Positions 58,336 to 64,000 of a stretch of 64,000 bases of DNA are shown piece by piece; positions within the stretch are counted from its first letter, which is position 1, and each line of letters starts with the position of its first letter. Source of the DNA: Neisseria meningitidis (lineage in GTDB: Bacteria; Pseudomonadota; Gammaproteobacteria; Burkholderiales; Neisseriaceae); NCBI RefSeq assembly GCF_900638555.1, contig NZ_LR134525.1:248001-312000 (forward strand). The letters are read 5' to 3'. A program made the position numbers and the translations under genes. Under the pieces are notes generated by a model. The model was not told the origin of the DNA, made no database searches, and was given only the letters and a program-made list of their open reading frames with translations.

Positions 58336-59685
58336 ATGTTGAATCCATCCCGAAAACTGGTTGAGCTGGTCCGTATTTTGGAAGAAGGCGGCTTTATTTT
58401 CAGCGGCGATCCCGTGCAGGCGACGGAGGCTTTGCGCCGCGTGGACGGCAGTACGGAGGAAAAAATCATCCGTCGGGCGAAGATGATCGACAGGAACCGT
58501 ATGCTGCGGGAGACGTTGGAACGTGTGCGTGCGGGGTCGTTCTGGTTGTGGGTGGCGGCGGCGACGTTTGCGTTTTTTACCGGTTTTTCAGTTACTTATC
58601 TTCTAATGGACAATCAGGGTCTGAATTTCTTTTTGGTTTTGGCGGGCGTGTTGGGCATGAATACGCTGATGCTGGCAGTATGGTTGGCAATGTTGTTCCT
58701 GCGCGTGAAAGTGGGGCGTTTTTTCAGCAGTCCGGCGACGTGGTTTCGGGGCAAAGACCCTGTCAATCAGGCGGTGTTGCGGCTGTATGCGGACGAGTGG
58801 CGGCAACCTTCGGTACGTTGGAAAATAGGCGCAACGTCGCACAGCCTGTGGCTCTGCACGCTGCTCGGAATGCTGGTGTCGGTATTGTTGCTGCTTTTGG
58901 TGCGGCAATATACGTTCAACTGGGAAAGCACGCTGTTGGGCGATTCGTCTTCGGTACGGCTGGTGGAAATGTTGGCATGGCTGCCTGCGAAACTGGGTTT
59001 TCCCGTGCCTGATGCGCGGGCGGTCATCGAAGGTCGTCTGAACGGCAATATTGCCGATGCGCGGGCTTGGTCGGGGCTGCTGGTCGGCAGTATCGCCTGC
59101 TACGGCATCCTGCCGCGCCTCTTGGCTTGGGCGGTATGCAAAATCCTTTTGAAAACAAGCGAAAACGGCTTGGATTTGGAAAAGCCCTATTATCAGGCGG
59201 TCATCCGCCGCTGGCAGAACAAAATCACCGATGCGGATACGCGTCGGGAAACCGTGTCCGCCGTTTCGCCGAAAATCGTCTTGAACGATGCGCCGAAATG
59301 GGCGGTCATGCTGGAGACCGAATGGCAGGACGGCGAATGGTTCGAGGGCAGGCTGGCGCAGGAATGGCTGGATAAGGGCGTTGCCGCCAATCGGGAACAG
59401 GTTGCCGCGCTGGAGACAGAGCTGAAGCAGAAACCGGCGCAACTGCTTATCGGCGTGCGCGCCCAAACTGTGCCCGACCGCGGCGTGTTGCGGCAGATCG
59501 TCCGACTTTCGGAAGCGGCGCAGGGCGGCGCGGTGGTGCAGCTTTTGGCGGAACAGGGGCTTTCAGACGACCTTTCGGAAAAGCTGGAACATTGGCGTAA
59601 CGCGCTGACCGAATGCGGCGCGGCGTGGCTGGAACCCGACAGAGCGGCGCAGGAAGGCCGTCTGAAAACCAACGACCGCACTTGA
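58336..59685 (+). CDS. DUF2868 membrane protein
   Basis: 449 aa. It begins MLNPSRKLVELVRILEEGGFIF. Four hydrophobic segments are visible (SFWLWVAAATFAFFTGF; LNFFLVLAGVLGMNTLML; LWLCTLLGMLVSVLLLLLV; WSGLLVGSIACYGILPRL), with a cytosolic C-terminal part. Function unknown. The next gene, a DUF3482 GTPase, is 61 bp downstream; these two families occur together and probably act as one membrane-associated unit. The ATG follows a DUS half-site directly. Confidence 0.85.
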   Translation: MLNPSRKLVELVRILEEGGFIFSGDPVQATEALRRVDGSTEEKIIRRAKMIDRNRMLRETLERVRAGSFWLWVAAATFAFFTGFSVTYLLMDNQGLNFFLVLAGVLGMNTLMLAVWLAMLFLRVKVGRFFSSPATWFRGKDPVNQAVLRLYADEWRQPSVRWKIGATSHSLWLCTLLGMLVSVLLLLLVRQYTFNWESTLLGDSSSVRLVEMLAWLPAKLGFPVPDARAVIEGRLNGNIADARAWSGLLVGSIACYGILPRLLAWAVCKILLKTSENGLDLEKPYYQAVIRRWQNKITDADTRRETVSAVSPKIVLNDAPKWAVMLETEWQDGEWFEGRLAQEWLDKGVAANREQVAALETELKQKPAQLLIGVRAQTVPDRGVLRQIVRLSEAAQGGAVVQLLAEQGLSDDLSEKLEHWRNALTECGAAWLEPDRAAQEGRLKTNDRT

Positions 59686-59746
59686 AACGCCCCATAAAGC
59701 CGCCATCCTTAAAAGGTCGTCTGAAAATCCATTCTTCAAAAACATC

Positions 59747-61141
59747 ATGAACAAACAACCCCTTTCCCTCGCCGTCGTCGGGCATACCAATACCGGCAAA
59801 ACCTCGCTCCTGCGCACCCTATTGCGCGACAGCGGCTTCGGCGAAGTCAAAAATGCCCCGTCCACTACGCGCCATGTCGAAGAAGCCGCCATCAGCGACG
59901 GCGCAGACACGCTGGTTTTCCTGTATGACACGCCCGGACTCGAAGACGCGGGCGGTGTTTTGGAATGGCTGGAAACCCATACGGATACGCGTTCAGACGG
60001 CATCGAACGGCTGCAACAGTTTCTCGGCAGCCACGGCGCGCACCATGATTTCAATCAGGAAGCCAAAGTCTTACGGCAAGTCTTGCAAAGCGATATGGCA
60101 ATGTACGTCATCGACGCGCGCGAACCCGTCCTCGACAAATACAGGGACGAGTTGACCATCCTTTCATGGTGTGCCAAACCGGTTATGCCCGTGTTCAACT
60201 TTACCGGCGGACAGCCTCCCGAATCGTGGACAACCATGCTGGCGAGGAGAAACCTGCACGTTTTCGCAGGGTTCGACACCGTCGCCTTTGATTTTGAAGG
60301 CGAACTACGCCTGTGGGAAAACCTCGCCACCATGTTGCCCGAACGCAGCACACTTGACCGCCTGACAGCCATGCGCCGGCGCGAATGGCAGCGGCTGGAC
60401 GGCGAAGCGCGCCGCGAAATCGCCGACTTTTTAATTGATGCCGCCGCCTTCAGGCAGGAAGTGGACGAAAACGAGGATACCGCCACCGTGCTGCAAACCA
60501 TGCAGGCGGAAATACGCCAACTCGAACGGCAGATGCAGCAGCGGCTGTTTGCCCTTTACCGTTTCTACCACAGCGAAATCGACGGCGGCGACTGGATGCC
60601 GCAAGCCTTCCGCCAAGACCCGTTCGACAGCGAATTGCTCAAACAATACGGCATCCGCACCGGCACGGGCGCGGCAACCGGCGCGCTCATCGGCTTGGGG
60701 CTGGACATCGCCACACTCGGCGGCTCGCTCGGATTGGGTACGGCAATCGGCGGCTTTTTGGGCGGCATCCTGCCCAATACCCGCACCATTTCTGACAAAC
60801 TCGCCGGCCGTCAAACCCTGCACACCGACCCCGAAACCCTGACCCTGCTCGCCGCCCGCGCCCTCGATTTGCTCCACGTCCTGCAAACGCGCGGACACGC
60901 GGCACAGTCGGATATCGAGCTGCACAGCCGCAAAGCCCCGTGGGACGCCGCCAGACTCCCGCCCGAACTCAACAAAGCCCGCAGTCATTGGAAATGGTCG
61001 TCGCTCAATACGCACCGCCCCGAAACCAGCCGCGCCGAACGCGCCGGATATGTGGAGAAACTTCAAATCCGCCTGTCGGGAAAATATAGTGAATTAAATT
61101 TAAATCAGGACAAGGCGGCGAGCCGCAGACAGTACAAATAG
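59747..61141 (+). CDS. DUF3482 GTPase, C-terminus extended into a Correia repeat
   Basis: 464 aa. The TrmE-Era-EngA-like GTPase domain: G1 VVGHTNTGKTSLLRTLLRD (residues 10-28), G3 YDTPGLEDAGG. After it come a coiled region (QAEIRQLERQMQQRLFALYRF) and a glycine-rich membrane-active stretch (GTGAATGALIGLGLDIATLGGSLGLGTAIGGFLGGILP). The last 20 residues (GKYSELNLNQDKAASRRQYK) are coded by the CREE that starts at 61085, which supplies the stop. So the native stop was lost or the repeat jumped into the 3' end. Partner of the DUF2868 protein upstream. Confidence 0.87.
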   Translation: MNKQPLSLAVVGHTNTGKTSLLRTLLRDSGFGEVKNAPSTTRHVEEAAISDGADTLVFLYDTPGLEDAGGVLEWLETHTDTRSDGIERLQQFLGSHGAHHDFNQEAKVLRQVLQSDMAMYVIDAREPVLDKYRDELTILSWCAKPVMPVFNFTGGQPPESWTTMLARRNLHVFAGFDTVAFDFEGELRLWENLATMLPERSTLDRLTAMRRREWQRLDGEARREIADFLIDAAAFRQEVDENEDTATVLQTMQAEIRQLERQMQQRLFALYRFYHSEIDGGDWMPQAFRQDPFDSELLKQYGIRTGTGAATGALIGLGLDIATLGGSLGLGTAIGGFLGGILPNTRTISDKLAGRQTLHTDPETLTLLAARALDLLHVLQTRGHAAQSDIELHSRKAPWDAARLPPELNKARSHWKWSSLNTHRPETSRAERAGYVEKLQIRLSGKYSELNLNQDKAASRRQYK

Positions 61142-61190
61142 TACGGCAAGGCGAGCCAACGCTGTACCGGTTTAAATTTAATTCACTATA
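61085..61190. repeat. Correia repeat element (CREE), short form, in the 3' end of a gene
   Basis: 106 bp with ends TATAGTGAATTAAATTTAAA and its inverse (A for G in the usual GTGGATT). It forms the end of the DUF3482 GTPase frame. Confidence 0.92.
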
Positions 61191-61273
61191 ATGCCGTCTG
61201 AAGCCTGTTTGTATGGCAAGTCAGATTCAAATCGGGATAAGGCAAGAGGGCTGTCTGAGGCCGATTTGCGACA

Positions 61274-61341
61274 AAAAACGGGTTCTGTATGATACAGAAC
61301 CCGTTTCGTATGCCGTCTGAACGCTTCAGACGGCATTTTTC
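61274..61341. terminator. Double convergent terminator between the GTPase and infB
   Basis: AAACGGGTTCTGTAT/ATACAGAACCCGTTT (61276-61307) is followed by a DUS pair ATGCCGTCTGAA/TTCAGACGGCATTTTT (61310-61341). Confidence 0.8.
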
Positions 61342-61351
61342 CGCATCAAAA

Positions 61352-64000
61352 TCACAGGGTGCGTGCCACTTCGACGATGTCGAAACATTCGAGTTGGTCG
61401 CCTTCCATAATTTCGTTGTAGCCTTTAATCATCAGGCCGCACTCAAAGCCCATACGGACTTCTTTGACGTCGTCTTTATAGCGTTTCAACGAAGCCAGTT
61501 CGCCCGTGTGGATGACCACGTTGTTGCGGATGAGGCGGACATGGGAATCGCGTTTGACCACGCCGTCGGTAACCATACAGCCTGCAATATTGCCGACTTT
61601 TGAAACGGAGATAACCTGACGGATTTCGACCGTACCGGTTACTTGCTCTTTCTCTTCGGGAGAAAGCATACCGCTCATCGCCGCTTTCACGTCGTCGATG
61701 GCATCATAGATGATGTTGTAGTAGCGGATTTCCACGTTTTCATTTTCGGCAAGTTTGCGCGAAGAGGCATCTGCACGCACGTTAAAGCCGATAATGAACG
61801 CGCCCGAAGCGATGGCAAGGTTGACATCCGATTCGGTAATGCCGCCTACGCCGCTGTGCAACACGTTCACTTTCACCTCGTCGGTGGACAGTTTTTTCAG
61901 GCTGCCCGCCAAAGCCTCGTAAGAGCCCTGAACGTCTGCCTTGATGATGACCGACAAAGATTGGGCCTGGGTTTCGCCCATATTGTTGAACATATTTTCC
62001 AGCTTCGCCGCCTGCTGTTTGGCAAGGCGCACGTCGCGGTATTTGCCTTGGCGGAAGAGGGCGATTTCGCGCGCTTTTTTCTCGTCCGCCAATACCATCG
62101 CGTCTTCACCCGCATTCGGTACGTCGGACAAGCCGAGGATTTCGACGGGGATGGACGGGCCGGCTTCGGTAATGGATTTGCCGTTTTCATCGACCATCGC
62201 GCGGATTTTGCCGAATGCCGTACCGGCCAGCAGCATGTCGCCTTTTTTCAGCGTACCGCTTTGAACCAGCAATGTGGCAACCGCGCCGCGGCCTTTGTCC
62301 AAGCGCGCCTCGACGATGATGCCTTTGGCGGGCGCATCGACAGGTGCGGTCAGTTCCAATACTTCGGCTTCGAGCAAGACTGCTTCGAGCAGCGCGTCGA
62401 TGTTTGTTCCTTTTTTCGCGGAAACGTCGATAAACTGTACATCGCCGCCCCATTCGTCAGGCACGACTTCGTGTGCGGTCAGCTCTTGGCGGATACGCTC
62501 TGGGTTGGCGGCTTCTTTATCGATTTTGTTGACGGCAACCACCATCGGTACGCCTGCCGCTTTGGCGTGGGCAATCGCTTCGATGGTTTGCGGCATCACG
62601 CCGTCGTCGGCGGCGACCATAAGAATCACGATGTCGGTTGCTTTCGCACCGCGTGCGCGCATAGCGGTAAAGGCTTCGTGACCCGGGGTGTCCAAGAAGG
62701 TAATCACGCCGCGCGGCGTTTTGACGTGGTACGCGCCGATGTGCTGCGTAATGCCGCCCGCTTCGCCCTGTACCACTTTGGCGCGGCGGATGTAGTCCAG
62801 CAGCGAGGTTTTGCCGTGGTCGACGTGTCCCATGACGGTAACAACGGGCGGACGCGGCAATGCTTCGGCTTCCACTGCTTCTGCGCCCTCGTCCAAGAAG
62901 GCTTCGGGATCGTCCGCTGCGGCGGGTTTGCCGATGTGTCCGAGTTCTTCGACGACAATCAGGGCGGTGTCTTGGTCGATGGATTGGTTGATGGTAACCA
63001 TCATGCCCATCTTCATCAGGGCTTTGACCACTTCCACGCCTTTGACTGCCATTTTGTGTGCCAAGTCGGCAACGGTAATGGTTTCAGGCACCAAAACTTC
63101 GTGTACGACAGGTTCGGTCGGTGCTTGGAAGGCGTGTTGGTTCGGCTCGAGTTTGAGTTTTTTGCCTTTTTTGCCGCCGCGTACGCGCTCGTCGTCGCCA
63201 TTGCGTGCATTGTTGCGGTCGCGTCCGCCTTTTCCGCCTTTGCCTTTGGCGTTGCGGCCTTGACCTTCGTCATCGCGGTTGCGGCGGTCTTCTTTTTTCG
63301 CTTTTGCCGGATTGACAGGTTTGTTTTCGACGGCCGGCGCGGCTGCCTGCGGTTTCTCGGCAGGTTTGGCGGGACGCTGTCTGCCGTTTTTGGCTTCCTG
63401 TGCGGCTTTTGCCTGTTGTTCTGCCTGTTGTTTCATGGCTTCGCGGCGTGCCTGGCGTTCCTGTTTCTCTTTCAACAGGGCTTCCTGGTGGGCGCGAAGT
63501 GCGGCGGCACGGCGTGCTTCTTCATCGCGTTGCGCCTGTTCTTCCGCGCTGACCACGGGTTGCGGCACGGCAGGTGCGGCAGGTTTCGCCGGTTTTTTGG
63601 CATCTTTGCCTTTGCCGTTTCGCTCGTGTTTCGGCTTGGCGGCTTTTTCTTTGGGCTCGGCGGGTTTTTTAGACGGCATTTTGTCGGCTTGGGCTTTTTC
63701 CGCTTTGCTTTCTTCGGCGGGTTTGGTTTCCGCCGCAACGGGTGCGGTTTCGGCTTTTGCTTCGGTGGGTTTCTGCGCGGCAGGTTTGGCTTTGTTGCCT
63801 GCTTTTGCCGCTTTCAGTTTTGCCGCTTCCGCTTCTGCCTTGGCACGTGCTTCTGCACGTGTGGCAGCTTCGGCTCGGGCTTTTGCCGCGTCTTCTGCCG
63901 TCTGCTCCGGCCGGACAGGTGCGGCTTGGGTTTGGGCGGCTTTTACCTGTGCTGCCAACTCTTCGGCAGAAGGAATGTTGACAGTGCGTCCGCGTTTGCG
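61352..64000 (-). CDS. infB: Translation initiation factor IF-2 (5' end outside the window)
   Basis: 883 codons are visible; the gene continues past the window edge (the frame is open to 64000 with [15 protein letters not shown]). A very long Ala/Lys/Glu/Pro-rich linker ([37 protein letters not shown]) is followed by a basic glycine-rich part ([12 protein letters not shown]). The G domain has [21 protein letters not shown] (G1), [20 protein letters not shown] (G3) and [13 protein letters not shown] (G4). The C-terminal domains, including the fMet-tRNA-binding end ([21 protein letters not shown]), are complete. An internal TTG at 63958 is not a real start. Confidence 0.96.
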   Translation of the reverse strand, partial: RKRGRTVNIPSAEELAAQVKAAQTQAAPVRPEQTAEDAAKARAEAATRAEARAKAEAEAAKLKAAKAGNKAKPAAQKPTEAKAETAPVAAETKPAEESKAEKAQADKMPSKKPAEPKEKAAKPKHERNGKGKDAKKPAKPAAPAVPQPVVSAEEQAQRDEEARRAAALRAHQEALLKEKQERQARREAMKQQAEQQAKAAQEAKNGRQRPAKPAEKPQAAAPAVENKPVNPAKAKKEDRRNRDDEGQGRNAKGKGGKGGRDRNNARNGDDERVRGGKKGKKLKLEPNQHAFQAPTEPVVHEVLVPETITVADLAHKMAVKGVEVVKALMKMGMMVTINQSIDQDTALIVVEELGHIGKPAAADDPEAFLDEGAEAVEAEALPRPPVVTVMGHVDHGKTSLLDYIRRAKVVQGEAGGITQHIGAYHVKTPRGVITFLDTPGHEAFTAMRARGAKATDIVILMVAADDGVMPQTIEAIAHAKAAGVPMVVAVNKIDKEAANPERIRQELTAHEVVPDEWGGDVQFIDVSAKKGTNIDALLEAVLLEAEVLELTAPVDAPAKGIIVEARLDKGRGAVATLLVQSGTLKKGDMLLAGTAFGKIRAMVDENGKSITEAGPSIPVEILGLSDVPNAGEDAMVLADEKKAREIALFRQGKYRDVRLAKQQAAKLENMFNNMGETQAQSLSVIIKADVQGSYEALAGSLKKLSTDEVKVNVLHSGVGGITESDVNLAIASGAFIIGFNVRADASSRKLAENENVEIRYYNIIYDAIDDVKAAMSGMLSPEEKEQVTGTVEIRQVISVSKVGNIAGCMVTDGVVKRDSHVRLIRNNVVIHTGELASLKRYKDDVKEVRMGFECGLMIKGYNEIMEGDQLECFDIVEVARTL

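Overview
The window is from a Neisseria chromosome, most probably N. meningitidis or a very close relative. The 10-base neisserial DNA uptake sequence (GCCGTCTGAA, DUS) recurs throughout, usually as inverted pairs behind genes. There are five Correia repeat elements (CREE, with TATAGTGGATTAA-type ends), an IS1016-type element and dRS3 repeats. The rRNA operon is followed by comE, and the haem genes hemO-hmbR are present. hmbR looks intact apart from its poly-G tract, which favours meningococcus over gonococcus (inference).

Layout. 1-17.2 kb is housekeeping: the start of an AsmA-like gene, a DAHP-synthase-like protein that lacks the catalytic motifs, folP, glmM, a DedA protein, ansA, a TatD nuclease, prfA, ldhA, serS, rppH, parE, proQ, aroC, trmA and tyrB. 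17.2-22.2 kb has tRNA-Arg(CCG), cytochrome c5, a CREE, gcvP and a small membrane protein. 22.3-27.0 kb is a minus-strand cluster read in the order pqiA-pqiB-pqiC-tag-GDSL lipoprotein; pqiA is frameshifted at a G7 tract. 27.3-30.7 kb is the haem-iron locus: a CREE, hemO and hmbR, with hmbR out of frame at G11. 30.9-39.2 kb holds a lipoprotein frameshifted at an A8 tract, trhP, a HAD phosphatase, apt, gmk-rpoZ-spoT and coaBC.

39.5-45.0 kb is a complete rRNA operon (16S, tRNA-Ile, tRNA-Ala, 23S, 5S), followed by comE. 45.5-46.8 kb is a remnant of a phage head-gene module: a prohead-protease-like gene and a minor-head protein tail fused to a probable effector domain. 46.9-50.6 kb holds prmB, a YwqK/MORN-like secreted protein, an ACT-domain protein and its UPF0210 partner. 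50.7-54.3 kb is repeat-rich: a broken IS1016, two CREEs, a dRS3 block, alr, another CREE, an Lrp-type regulator, and two near-identical small RNAs in tandem with anti-Shine-Dalgarno loops. 54.5-64 kb holds dsbB, a YebC protein, a sodium:alanine symporter, a HlyIII protein, a DUF2868/DUF3482-GTPase pair whose second member ends inside a CREE, and most of infB.

Themes. Iron and haem acquisition (hemO, hmbR) is under probable Fur control and phase variation. Three genes are switched off or broken at homopolymers (hmbR, pqiA and the 30.9 kb lipoprotein), all with products exported to or acting at the envelope. The stringent-response unit gmk-rpoZ-spoT, a leucine-responsive-type regulator and the tandem sRNAs give a regulatory thread. 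The least explained items are the DAHP-synthase-like pseudoenzyme, the phage head/effector remnant with a structured intergenic hairpin, and the two homopolymer frameshifts outside hmbR. All coordinates and residues were read from the sequence by eye; family assignments rest on remembered motifs and were not searched.
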